Shown: positions 49,683 through 57,675 of the stretch, one piece after another
How positions within the stretch are numbered: the stretch's first letter is position 1
Layout of the letters: every line of letters starts with the position of its first letter
Source of the DNA: Anaerolineales bacterium
GTDB lineage: Bacteria > Chloroflexota > Anaerolineae > Anaerolineales > Villigracilaceae
DNA length: 64,000 bases
Reading direction: 5' to 3'
Assembly: GCA_015075725.1 (NCBI GenBank)
Contig: JABTTV010000001.1
Coordinates: forward strand, 1,798,001 to 1,862,000
The notes under the pieces: model-generated
What the model saw: only the letters and a program-made list of their open reading frames with translations
Told to the model about the DNA's origin: nothing
Database searches by the model: none
Translations under genes and position numbers: made by a program

Positions 49683-50372
49683 CTATTCTTCGACCACAAA
49701 ATCGAAGACCATATAAGACACGGCAAGGAAGACCACGTCGTACACGATCAGGAGGTTGAGCGGCGTAAGGATCTCTTCGAGCGGAAGCCCGGCAACGATT
49801 CCGCCGCTGGCTTTGACGGACGCCAGCAGCACTGGCACCGCCACAGGGAATAACAAAATGGGAAGCAACACATCGCGTGTGCGCGTCTGCACCGACATGG
49901 CGGAGAGCAGAGTCCCGACCGCGATGTAACCGATGGAGCCGAGCAGCAACACGCCGATGAATTCCCACTGGAAGATCCGCGTTTCGTTGTAAAGCATTGC
50001 ATACAAAGGCACGACGATCGCCTCGACCAAAAGCATGAACGCCAGGTTGCTGATGGCTTTGCCGAAAAAGATCGCGGACCTATCCACCGGCGCGAGCAGG
50101 AGTCCGTCCATACAGCCGCGGTCCTTTTCCACAGCCATGGAACGGTTCAAGCCGAGAGTCCCGGCAAAGGCGAATGTCGTCCACAAGACCCCAGCTGTTA
50201 CGGATTGCCGCACTTTCACATCCAGTTCCAGCGCAAAGTTGAAGATGAGAATAACCAACATTGAAAAGACCAGCATGGCGGAAAGCAACTCGCGGGAACG
50301 GAATTCGGCAGCGAGGTCTTTGCGGGCGATGGCGAAAACGGCTTTGAAGAAGGATGGAGAGGGTTGGGTCAT
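49683..50372 (-). CDS. ccmB: Heme exporter protein CcmB
   Basis: 229 residues with six membrane helices and the family N-terminus FFKAVFAIARKDLAAEFRSR, then LLSAMLVFSMLVILIFNFAL. It is the permease of the CcmAB(C) ABC complex, which uses ATP to release holo-CcmE. It starts 2 bp after the ccmA stop, so the two are coupled. A 176-bp gap before ccmC holds nothing I can name. Confidence 0.92.
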   Translation of the reverse strand: MTQPSPSFFKAVFAIARKDLAAEFRSRELLSAMLVFSMLVILIFNFALELDVKVRQSVTAGVLWTTFAFAGTLGLNRSMAVEKDRGCMDGLLLAPVDRSAIFFGKAISNLAFMLLVEAIVVPLYAMLYNETRIFQWEFIGVLLLGSIGYIAVGTLLSAMSVQTRTRDVLLPILLFPVAVPVLLASVKASGGIVAGLPLEEILTPLNLLIVYDVVFLAVSYMVFDFVVEE

Positions 50373-50374
50373 GA

Positions 50375-51073
50375 TCAGGCTTCCAACGCTTTCCTGTAAA
50401 AATCGAGCAGGTTGGAATTCTTGAAATCATCGCGCGTGCCGGAGGCGGCGATAACTCCGCGGGAAAGGACGTCGAACCGTGTGGCGAGGTCTTCGGCGCG
50501 GGCGAGGTCGTGAGAGGTCATGACGACGGTGCGCCCCTTCGCGGCGACGGAGCGCAGGACTTCATCAAGCATTTCCGATGCGTCCTGATCCAAACCGGTA
50601 TAAGGCTCGTCGAAAAGGACAACTTCCGGGTCGTGGAGAACCGCCCTGCCGATGGCGAGTCGCTGCTGCATGCCGCGCGAAAAAGTGCGGACCAAATCCT
50701 TGCGGCGCGGTTCGAGTCCGACCATTTGAAGAACCTCGGAAATCCGAAATTGATGATCGGAGATCCCATACATGCGGGCATAGAATTGCAGATTTTCTTC
50801 GGCGGTCAGGTCGGGATACAAAAGAGGAAGATGCGAAACCACTCCCAGCCTCGCGCGAACATTGGCAGATTCGTTCGGGAGGGAGTATCCCGCCACTTTG
50901 ACGCTTCCCAATGATGGGCGGGAAAGTGAGGCGAGAATCCTCAGGAAGGTGGTCTTGCCCGCGCCGTTTGGCCCGAGCAATGCCACGAATTCCCCCGGCT
51001 GGACGTTAAAATCCACCCCTTTGAGGATGGTCTTCAACCCAAAACGTTTGACGAGTCTTTTGACTTCGATCAT
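50375..51073 (-). CDS. ccmA: Heme ABC transporter ATP-binding protein CcmA
   Basis: 232 residues. Walker A is GPNGAGKTT, the signature is FSRGMQQRLAIGRAVLHDPE, Walker B is VVLFDEPYTGLD and the H-loop TSHD. Adjacent ccmB and ccmC assign it to cytochrome c maturation instead of another ABC system. The gene begins just after an inverted-repeat element (51083-51204) that separates it from the cytochrome c gene upstream. Confidence 0.9.
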   Translation of the reverse strand: MIEVKRLVKRFGLKTILKGVDFNVQPGEFVALLGPNGAGKTTFLRILASLSRPSLGSVKVAGYSLPNESANVRARLGVVSHLPLLYPDLTAEENLQFYARMYGISDHQFRISEVLQMVGLEPRRKDLVRTFSRGMQQRLAIGRAVLHDPEVVLFDEPYTGLDQDASEMLDEVLRSVAAKGRTVVMTSHDLARAEDLATRFDVLSRGVIAASGTRDDFKNSNLLDFYRKALEA

Positions 51074-51082
51074 TGTTGTTTT

Positions 51083-51204
51083 ATGTCATTGCGAGCCGCT
51101 TTTGGCCGAGTAGGACAAAGTCCGTATCGAGACCAAGCGGCGAAGCAACCAGTTGTTGCGGGGAGGTTGTTTCGTCGTCGCTTCGCTCCTTCTCGCAACG
51201 ACAT
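51083..51204. repeat. 122-bp element with inverted ATGTCATTGCGAG ends
   Basis: ATGTCATTGCGAG at 51083-51095 and CTCGCAACGACAT at 51192-51204 are complementary at 12 of 13 positions. The right end touches the stop codon of the cytochrome c gene. It is related to the elements at 17505 and 40148. Confidence 0.8.
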
Positions 51205-53054
51205 TAACCTTTTCTCTTCATCGCAGCCGTCAATTCTGCGCGGCGTTTTTTGTAGGCTTCGTCCGATATCTTCCCGGCGCGGTGCAGGTCGTCGAGGGCG
51301 ATGACTGCGTCCATGATGGACTCGGTATCTTCATAAGGTTCATCTTTCTCGTCATCCCCTTCTACATCGTCGTTTATTTTATTGCGGTCGCGCAGAAACA
51401 TAAAAAGGCCGGCGAGGATGAGCGTCACACCCAGGGCGCCGACGCCGATCAGAACAGTCTGGTTTTGGGTGATATCCGGCGACTCGGCAACATTTTGCGG
51501 TGCGCCTGTGAGCGTGAATTCAAAGGAGGAATCCTTATCGATGCCGGGCGAGGTATATACGTGGAAGTTCGCGCCCTGCATGGACTGAATTCCGCCATCG
51601 ATGAAGGAGGCGCCTTTTGCCTCCACTCCTTCCGGCAGGAAGAGCGTGATCGAGCCGATCGGAAGCAGCGCAGTTTGAATGATCTTGGTTTCCTTCGATT
51701 TTGGAATTGTGGCGAAGGCGATCAACCCATATGGCTCTTCGCTGGGCGGCATGGCAAAACCGTCTTCGGTGGGGACGAAGGGCGCGCTGTTATCTGTGGT
51801 TTCGAAGCCGAGCCCGGTTGCGCCTTCAGGGAAGGAGATGAACGGGATATTCTGCGCGTCCGCCATTTTTATGAGGACGGTTTCTTCGCCTTCGTTCGTA
51901 ATGAAATACACCGCAAAGATCTGCGCGTCCTGCCCGGCTAGGTCGAAGAAGATCTGCAACTCCTTCACCTGCAAAGCAGATGTATCGTCTGTGGTTGGGA
52001 AAATGACAATGGGCTCGATCACGAGTTCGGCGGCCCCGGCGGGAACAACGGCAAACTCCGACTGATACTTCATGCCGTTCACATCCACTTCGGTGAGATA
52101 GATCTGGCTTTCGACGATCTCGACTTCAAAGGCATAACTGCCGTCGGGGTTGACATCGCCTTGTTGATTCAAAATTTCAGTCGGTCCAGCGCTGGGATCG
52201 GTGCCGTGATCATATCCATGCAGTGTGACCTTCAAACCGGATGGAAGGTCTTCGCCGGTGCGGTTATCGATCTGACCGCGGATGATTTTTGCGCCCGCCT
52301 CTTCCGTGACTTGAGCCTGAGGCGTGCCTTCCGTGACGGTCCCTTCCGCTGACGGGGTCGCGGCTTCGGCGTTGACCTGGGTCTCAGTCGCTGAAACAGC
52401 CACTGGCGCGGGAGGAAGCGCGAACGTCAATGTGCGGATATAAGCCGCGACGGCATACGCTTCATCTTCATTGAATCCACTGCCAAAGGCGGGGAAATTA
52501 TGGCTTCCTTCGCGAATCATTTTTACGAGATCGTCTTCAGAAAGAGCCGACATCATTTGAAGATTGGTGAAAGCTGCACTACAATCGGCGCAGTTTTGTT
52601 CGAAAAGAGTTTTGCCGAGTTCGATCTGTTCGTTCGTGCTATGAAGAGTGAGGGCATACGCCACCACATCCCAACGCTCCTGATCGCTGAGGCTCATGAA
52701 CGGCGGCATGAATCGCTCAAGGTTGCCTTGCGTGACCGTGGCATACCATTTTGCGGGTGTCGCGTCGCGCGCGAATTCGGGCAGACCGATTGGAATGACT
52801 GAAACGGGCAGGTCTGCGCTTTGCGGTCCGTCGCCCAAGCCTTTTTCGCCGTGACAAGCCGCGCATTTTTCGGCAAAGATGGCTTTTCCGTTTTCAATGT
52901 CTGGCGCCTGCCCGGGATAAAGCGGACCGAGCGTGGGCACCGGCGTCGGCGGGACGTAATTGGGCGGAGGCGTGACATCCGCCGCGAGCGTGACGTTGCA
53001 TGCGGCGAGCAGGAATGTTCCCACTGCTAAAATGATGATGTGGCGTAAATTCAT
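51204..53054 (-). CDS. Lipoprotein cytochrome c with a degenerate second heme domain
   Basis: 616 residues. Lipobox LLAAC (Cys19) and a Pro-rich linker lead to a cytochrome c domain with CAACH and a later MPPF Met ligand. A second domain has the same layout but reads CADCS and NFPAF, so both ligands (His and Met) are lost. A beta-sandwich region (about 260-530), one membrane helix (VLIGVGALGVTLILAGLFMF) and a SHOCT-like cytosolic tail (LDDLHRAGKISDEAYKKRRA) follow. It may be an electron carrier or a structural part tied to cytochrome maturation, since it lies within the ccm genes. Confidence 0.8.
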   Translation of the reverse strand: MNLRHIIILAVGTFLLAACNVTLAADVTPPPNYVPPTPVPTLGPLYPGQAPDIENGKAIFAEKCAACHGEKGLGDGPQSADLPVSVIPIGLPEFARDATPAKWYATVTQGNLERFMPPFMSLSDQERWDVVAYALTLHSTNEQIELGKTLFEQNCADCSAAFTNLQMMSALSEDDLVKMIREGSHNFPAFGSGFNEDEAYAVAAYIRTLTFALPPAPVAVSATETQVNAEAATPSAEGTVTEGTPQAQVTEEAGAKIIRGQIDNRTGEDLPSGLKVTLHGYDHGTDPSAGPTEILNQQGDVNPDGSYAFEVEIVESQIYLTEVDVNGMKYQSEFAVVPAGAAELVIEPIVIFPTTDDTSALQVKELQIFFDLAGQDAQIFAVYFITNEGEETVLIKMADAQNIPFISFPEGATGLGFETTDNSAPFVPTEDGFAMPPSEEPYGLIAFATIPKSKETKIIQTALLPIGSITLFLPEGVEAKGASFIDGGIQSMQGANFHVYTSPGIDKDSSFEFTLTGAPQNVAESPDITQNQTVLIGVGALGVTLILAGLFMFLRDRNKINDDVEGDDEKDEPYEDTESIMDAVIALDDLHRAGKISDEAYKKRRAELTAAMKRKG

Positions 53055-53110
53055 GAATTCCTCGGTGGATGTGAAGAGTGATCCGTGAATCGCGTTTCAC
53101 TCATCACTTG

Positions 53111-53620
53111 TTACTTCAAAGACTTTCCGCACGACGGGCAAAAGTTATCGGTGGTAAGCACGGGCTTGCCGCACGAAGGACAGAACCCGGCGGATTTGCT
53201 CTTATGCTGTTTGCGCCGCGCGGCGATCATGGCTTCGATATCTTCATCGTTAATGTTAGCGACGCCGGATGACGAGTCGGCGCGCTGCGCCGCGGCGGCT
53301 TTTTCGATGCGGTCTTCGGCATCCTTCGCAGACGAAAGGATCGGCTCGAGTTCGTCGAGCTTGCGCAGGATCTCGGAACCTTTCTTCAACAATTCGGCGC
53401 GCTGCTCGGGGTAATCCTCTTCGGGAATCTTTCCCAGTTTGAAATCGAAGTCAAGTTCCTGCAGCGCGTTGATGACGCGGTCGCGCTCGGCTTTCAATGC
53501 CGAGATCTCGTGCATTTCGTTCGTCGAGAGCTTGCGCGCGCGGATCATGAAAGGCGCATACAGGTACATGCCAGCGATCACAAGGACCGCCAGGACAAGG
53601 AATATTGAACCCAGTTCCAT
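53111..53620 (-). CDS. CcmI-like membrane protein with double zinc ribbon
   Basis: 169 residues. One N-terminal helix (IFLVLAVLVIAGMYLYAPF) is followed by a coiled-coil with INALQELDFDFKLGKIPEEDY, the motif found in CcmI-type proteins, then a long helical linker and two zinc ribbons (FCPSCGKPVL and FCPSCGKSLK) at the C-terminus. CcmI brings apocytochrome to the heme ligation machine; the zinc ribbon is unlike the TPR tail of proteobacterial CcmI. It sits between ccmG and the cytochrome c gene. Confidence 0.75.
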   Translation of the reverse strand: MELGSIFLVLAVLVIAGMYLYAPFMIRARKLSTNEMHEISALKAERDRVINALQELDFDFKLGKIPEEDYPEQRAELLKKGSEILRKLDELEPILSSAKDAEDRIEKAAAAQRADSSSGVANINDEDIEAMIAARRKQHKSKSAGFCPSCGKPVLTTDNFCPSCGKSLK

Positions 53621-53631
53621 TCGATGCTCCC

Positions 53632-54201
53632 CTATTCCGCGTTTGCGATGAAAGCCTGGATCTCCGCCAGCGAGGCGAAGGGACCGATCTTGATCTGCCG
53701 CAGGACGCCTTCACGGTCGATCAAATAGGTTTCCGGCACACCCATCTGGCGGTTCAGAATGCTCGAAATGTTCGATTGCAGGTCCGGCGCGTTGGGGAAG
53801 GTGATGGCGAATTTTTTCAGATAACCGAAAGCGCCTTCGGGCGTATCCACATAATCCACGCCGATGAAGACCACATCGCCGCGGTCTTTATACAATTGCC
53901 AGGCTTCTTCGAGTTCGGGCGCTTCCTGTTCGCAGGGTTTGCACCAGGATGCCCAAATATTGATGAGGACGACTTTTCCGCGCAGGTCGGAAAGTTTCAT
54001 TTCAGGCGTGCCGTTGTATTCATAGCCTTCGAAATAAACGAGGTCGAAATCCGGCACAGGCTTGCCGATCTCCGCCATGGGATTACTGGCGCGGTTCAAC
54101 CCGAATCCCACCAGCGCAAGCAGGCCCGCAAGGAACACCCAAATGGTGATCTGCGCCCACATCGGCACGCTTCGTTTTGTCGGGGTCGATGACTCTGTCA
54201 T
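53632..54201 (-). CDS. ccmG: Thiol-disulfide oxidoreductase CcmG/ResA
   Basis: 189 residues. One membrane anchor (MWAQITIWVFLAGLLALVGF) and a thioredoxin fold with active site WASWCKPCEQEAPE and a cis-Pro region GVPETYLIDREG. It reduces the cysteines of the CxxCH motif in apocytochromes outside the membrane so that heme can be attached. It starts 52 bp from ccmH in the ccm operon. Confidence 0.9.
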   Translation of the reverse strand: MTESSTPTKRSVPMWAQITIWVFLAGLLALVGFGLNRASNPMAEIGKPVPDFDLVYFEGYEYNGTPEMKLSDLRGKVVLINIWASWCKPCEQEAPELEEAWQLYKDRGDVVFIGVDYVDTPEGAFGYLKKFAITFPNAPDLQSNISSILNRQMGVPETYLIDREGVLRQIKIGPFASLAEIQAFIANAE

Positions 54202-54216
54202 TGCATTCTCCGTAAG

Positions 54217-54250
54217 AGACGTGACGGGTTTCTGAAAACCTGTTACGTCT
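54217..54250. repeat. Gene-end palindrome, AGACGT type
   Basis: Arms AGACGTGACGGGTTT and AAAACCTGTTACGTCT pair at about 13 of 15 positions. It lies at the 3' end of ccmH and resembles the palindrome at 3772-3801 in its AGGTTT/AAAACCT core. Confidence 0.5.
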
Positions 54251-54253
54251 GGA

Positions 54254-54769
54254 TTATTTTCTTTTTTTCAATTCTTCTTCCATCCGCTTTATGTATTCAT
54301 CATCAACAGAGGATGTCTCCGCCTCTCTGCCCGAGCCTGAAGCGGATGCTGCAACTTTGGGTTTTGTCCACGCTCGAAACGCGTTGAAGAGTACGGCTGC
54401 TCCGATTAATAACAAAACCGGCGGGACGACGTAAACAAGCCAGTTGAATCCCGTGCGCGGCGGTTCGGAAAGCACGCGCGCACCGTAGTTGTTCACGAAA
54501 TATTGTTTGATCTCTTCCTCGGTCCTGCCCTCCGCCAGCTGCTGGCGGATCAATTCGCGCCACTGGCGACATGCTTCGGTCGGGCAGACATCCAGCGGCG
54601 TGTTCTCGCACACCGGGCAATACAACTGCTTGGCGATCGCGTTGACCTCATCGTCGGTGGGGGTGGGTTCCTGGGCAAGGGCGGTCTGGTAAAACAAACC
54701 AGTTGCCACGAGAACAAACGCAAGCGCGAGAAACCCATAATTGGTAATTCGCAATTTGTAATTGTTCAT
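54254..54769 (-). CDS. ccmH: Cytochrome c maturation protein CcmH, four-cysteine form
   Basis: 171 residues. A signal peptide/helix is followed by the active region LYCPVCENTPLDVCPTEACR, which has Cys51 and Cys54 of the usual CxxC and two more, Cys62 and Cys67. The rest (RQQLAEGRTEEEIKQYFVNN, GARVLSEPPRTGFNWLVYVV) is normal CcmH with a C-terminal membrane helix. It reduces apocytochrome or CcmG. The N-terminal residues NNYKLRITNYG are encoded by a 7-nt repeat array at 54735-54762, so the signal peptide has partly repeat-derived sequence. Confidence 0.9.
   Translation of the reverse strand: MNNYKLRITNYGFLALAFVLVATGLFYQTALAQEPTPTDDEVNAIAKQLYCPVCENTPLDVCPTEACRQWRELIRQQLAEGRTEEEIKQYFVNNYGARVLSEPPRTGFNWLVYVVPPVLLLIGAAVLFNAFRAWTKPKVAASASGSGREAETSSVDDEYIKRMEEELKKRK
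54735..54762. repeat. Heptad array within the ccmH start
   Basis: Units CCATAAT, TGGTAAT, TCGCAAT, TTGTAAT. The sequence AATTGGTAAT (54739-54748) is exactly complementary to ATTACCAATT at 54784-54793 before the ccmF end, giving an inverted pair with no gene between. Confidence 0.65.
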
Positions 54770-54796
54770 TTCATCGATCTCCGATTACCAATTGTC

Positions 54797-56866
54797 TTAA
54801 TCCGCCGCGCTTGTCTGTCGATTGACAACACCCACCTTGCGCCGGATGGGTTCGTCGGCTGGATCTTTATCGGGCCAGGCGGCGAAGATGAGACCGAGCA
54901 GGAAGGTGAGACTGCCGATCCACAGCCAGTTCACCAGCGGGTTGACGTAAATCTTGAACGTCGCGCCCTGACTGGAAACAGGCTGCCAGTCCACAAGGAG
55001 GATATACAGGTCATCTCGCAGCGTGGCGTGTTGACCCGGGATGGTCATATTCTGTTGCGAGTCGTAGTAATAGTCGATGCGCGGGAAGAGCTGGCCGATG
55101 AAGACTCCGTTCTCGTAAATATCCACGACGGAGCGGGTGTAGTTCACGCCTGCACCAAAGTCATCCCATGAGGCGAGTTCGCGGTATTCCACGCGGTATT
55201 CGCCCAGTTCCAGGGATTCGCCCGCGGCGATCGTTCCTTGCGTTTCCTTCTGGAAGATCTCGATTCCCAGAATGCCGATCGCCATCAGCGCCATGCTGAT
55301 GTGGATGATGTATCCTCCGTAACGGCGGCGGTTGCGTCCCATCAGGCGGCCGAGGGAGGTGAAAAAGTTTTCGTTTTGGGCTTTCATCCTTGCGTTTGCA
55401 CCGCGCCAGAATTCATGCACCGTTGCGGACAGCACAAAAGCGATGAGGAAGAATCCGATCAGGGCGTAGACGTTTTTTGTATAGGTGAAAACCAGCACAA
55501 CGGTCAAAATGGAAGCGAGGAGGGCGGACTTCCACAAAGCGCGGCCGAGAGTCTGCACGGTGGAATGTCCCCACGCCGAAAGAGGCGCGATCGCCATCAA
55601 GAAAAGCAGGCCGGCAAACAATGGACCCGTCGCGCGTTCATAGTAGGGGGGACCAACAGTGATTTTCGTTCCGGTGAAAAGTTCCGATGCCAGCGGCGAG
55701 ATCACGCCCCAAAAGCAGACGACAAGGATGCCCATGAAGAGCAGGTTATTGAAAAGGAACAACGCCTCACGCGAAAGCATGGATTTCATTTCCGTTTCGC
55801 TTTTCAATTCAGGCCAGCGTTTGATCAGCAAAGCCACCGAAGCGACGAGAGTCAATGAAACGAATGCCATGAACATCGGACCGATCGGGCTGTTCGCGAA
55901 CGCATGCACCGATGAAAGAACGCCTGAGCGCGTCAGGAATGTTCCAAATACGACCAGCGAATAGGTCAGGATGACGAGGATCATGTTCCAGTGTTTGAGC
56001 AGGCCGCGTTTTTCCTGGATCATGACGGAATGCAGGAACGCGGTCCCCGTCAACCACGGCATGAATGCTGCGATCTCGACCGGGTCCCAGCCCCAATAAC
56101 CGCCCCAGCCCAGCACATCGTATGCCCAGCGCCCGCCAAGGACGAGTCCCATCGAGAGGAAGAGCCACGCCCACAACGTCCAGCGGCGCGTGATGCGGAT
56201 CCAGCGGTCATCGGTGCGGCCCGTGATGAGCGCGGCCATCGCAAAGGCGTAGGGGATGACGAAAGAGACAAAGCCGAGATAAAGCATGGGCGGATGAATG
56301 ACCATGCCCGGGTGGCGCAGAAGCGGATTCAATCCCTGACCGTCTTGCGGGGTGAACACGGTCGCACTGGCGGATGGAGCAAACAAACTTGGAACGACCT
56401 GCCCGCCGACATCCCAGAAACGCGTGAACGGATTTTCGTAGAAGACCACCATGCCGACAAAAAATGCAAGTGTGATGGAGGAAACCACGATCACCCACGG
56501 CAGGAATTCAAGGTCGCGGTCCCATTTGCGGATGGTGACTGCGGAAGTGAACATCGCCAGCAGCCATGCCCAGAACAAAAGCGAACCCGCCTGTCCGCCC
56601 CACCAGGCGGTCACTTTTAGGTATGTGGGCATGCTTTGGCTGGTCACTTCGTACACGAATGAAACCTCGAAGTGATTGTTCACCAGCAGGTAGATCAAAA
56701 CCGCTGCCGAAATCGAAATTAGAGGGAAAGTGAGCAATTGGGCGCGTCGCGCGCTCTCCACGAGGGAGGCGGATCCGTTGCGGACTCCGTACCAGGCGGC
56801 GAACCCGCTGTACACCGTGACGATAAAACTTACCAATAAAACGCCGTATCCAAATTCTGGGAGCAT
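54797..56866 (-). CDS. ccmF: Heme lyase CcmF
   Basis: 689 residues with about 14-15 helices. The tryptophan-rich heme-handling loop GGYWGWDPVEIAAFMPWLTG and the downstream FLHSVMIQEKRGLLKHWN are diagnostic; TAWWGGQAGSLLFWAWLLAM and HPPMLYLGFVSFVIPYAFAM carry further conserved residues. A periplasmic domain and a last helix end the protein. CcmF, with CcmH, ligates heme from CcmE to apocytochrome. It lies between ccmE and ccmH. Confidence 0.94.
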   Translation of the reverse strand: MLPEFGYGVLLVSFIVTVYSGFAAWYGVRNGSASLVESARRAQLLTFPLISISAAVLIYLLVNNHFEVSFVYEVTSQSMPTYLKVTAWWGGQAGSLLFWAWLLAMFTSAVTIRKWDRDLEFLPWVIVVSSITLAFFVGMVVFYENPFTRFWDVGGQVVPSLFAPSASATVFTPQDGQGLNPLLRHPGMVIHPPMLYLGFVSFVIPYAFAMAALITGRTDDRWIRITRRWTLWAWLFLSMGLVLGGRWAYDVLGWGGYWGWDPVEIAAFMPWLTGTAFLHSVMIQEKRGLLKHWNMILVILTYSLVVFGTFLTRSGVLSSVHAFANSPIGPMFMAFVSLTLVASVALLIKRWPELKSETEMKSMLSREALFLFNNLLFMGILVVCFWGVISPLASELFTGTKITVGPPYYERATGPLFAGLLFLMAIAPLSAWGHSTVQTLGRALWKSALLASILTVVLVFTYTKNVYALIGFFLIAFVLSATVHEFWRGANARMKAQNENFFTSLGRLMGRNRRRYGGYIIHISMALMAIGILGIEIFQKETQGTIAAGESLELGEYRVEYRELASWDDFGAGVNYTRSVVDIYENGVFIGQLFPRIDYYYDSQQNMTIPGQHATLRDDLYILLVDWQPVSSQGATFKIYVNPLVNWLWIGSLTFLLGLIFAAWPDKDPADEPIRRKVGVVNRQTSAAD

Positions 56867-56927
56867 AATGTTTTCCTAATATTTCCCCTCACCCCTGGGG
56901 ATGGAATGAGGGAAGGAATGAAACAAA

Positions 56928-56954
56928 ACCTGATGGATACAACACCCATCAGGT
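56928..56954. repeat. Gene-end palindrome, ACCTGATGG type
   Basis: Arms ACCTGATGG and CCATCAGGT with a 9-bp loop lie at the 3' end of ccmE. The ACCTGA/TCAGGT ends are shared with 3772-3801. Confidence 0.55.
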
Positions 56955-56961
56955 CAATTGG

Positions 56962-57444
56962 TTAATTCGATGCCGACTGATCCGGCACAGCCTCTTCGTA
57001 TTTTGTCGGGCACTTGAGCAGCAACTCCTCGGCATGGAAAACACCGTCTTCGCCGAGTTTGCCGGTCATGATCGCCTGCGCTTCGTTGCGGAGCAGGTCG
57101 GGCAAGACGCCTTCATAAACGACCTTGATGCGCGCGCGGCTTGGGTCGCTGACGGCTTCATGAAGGACGACCGCCAGACCGCCCTGCGCCTCGATCTCGG
57201 CGTTATCGCCGGGCACATGCGCAATTTCGAACGTCAGGGTCAAAGTGCTCGCGTCATACTGGATCGTATCGCCCAGCACCGCCCCGGAGAGACGCAGACT
57301 CTTGTTCAAGGCCGCCGGACCCTCCGCTTTCAGCTCGTCCACGGTCATGAAATATTCCGCGCTGGCCTGGGTGGACGAAGCGATGAGATATACGACAGCC
57401 GCCAGAATGAGCACACCGCCGATGATGAATTTGTTTTTCTGCAT
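56962..57444 (-). CDS. ccmE: Heme chaperone CcmE, CxxxY type
   Basis: 160 residues. An N-terminal membrane anchor (FIIGGVLILAAVVYLIA) and an OB-fold domain with the family block YEGVLPDLLRNEAQAIMTGKL end in LLLKCPTKYEE. The heme-binding residue is Cys145 in place of the His of HxxxY forms, with Tyr149 conserved, so it is the CxxxY type known from some sulfate reducers and archaea. It carries heme from CcmABC to CcmF. ATG at 57444 has a GGAGG site at proper distance. Confidence 0.92.
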   Translation of the reverse strand: MQKNKFIIGGVLILAAVVYLIASSTQASAEYFMTVDELKAEGPAALNKSLRLSGAVLGDTIQYDASTLTLTFEIAHVPGDNAEIEAQGGLAVVLHEAVSDPSRARIKVVYEGVLPDLLRNEAQAIMTGKLGEDGVFHAEELLLKCPTKYEEAVPDQSASN

Positions 57445-57675
57445 GAATGCCTCCAAAGGGAGTAATCTCTAATTTGAACAAACTGTGTCCATTTTTACAT
57501 GATGAGATTAATCCGCCCTGAGTATGACGGCGGAAGGATGTCACCTATTCGGCGTGACTTTATCCCAATTTGCGCAGTGACGATTTTCGAACAATACTCC
57601 AGCATGGATTCCATTGGGAGAGCCGGACGCGGATGATTTTGATGGTATATTGTTCAAAACGAATGGAGGAAAAGG

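Noticed and set aside
57500..57570. Further copy of the TGTCA-type dispersed element
   Set aside because: Only short matches (AGTATGACGGCGGAAGGATG region) without a convincing inverted partner; too degenerate to call.
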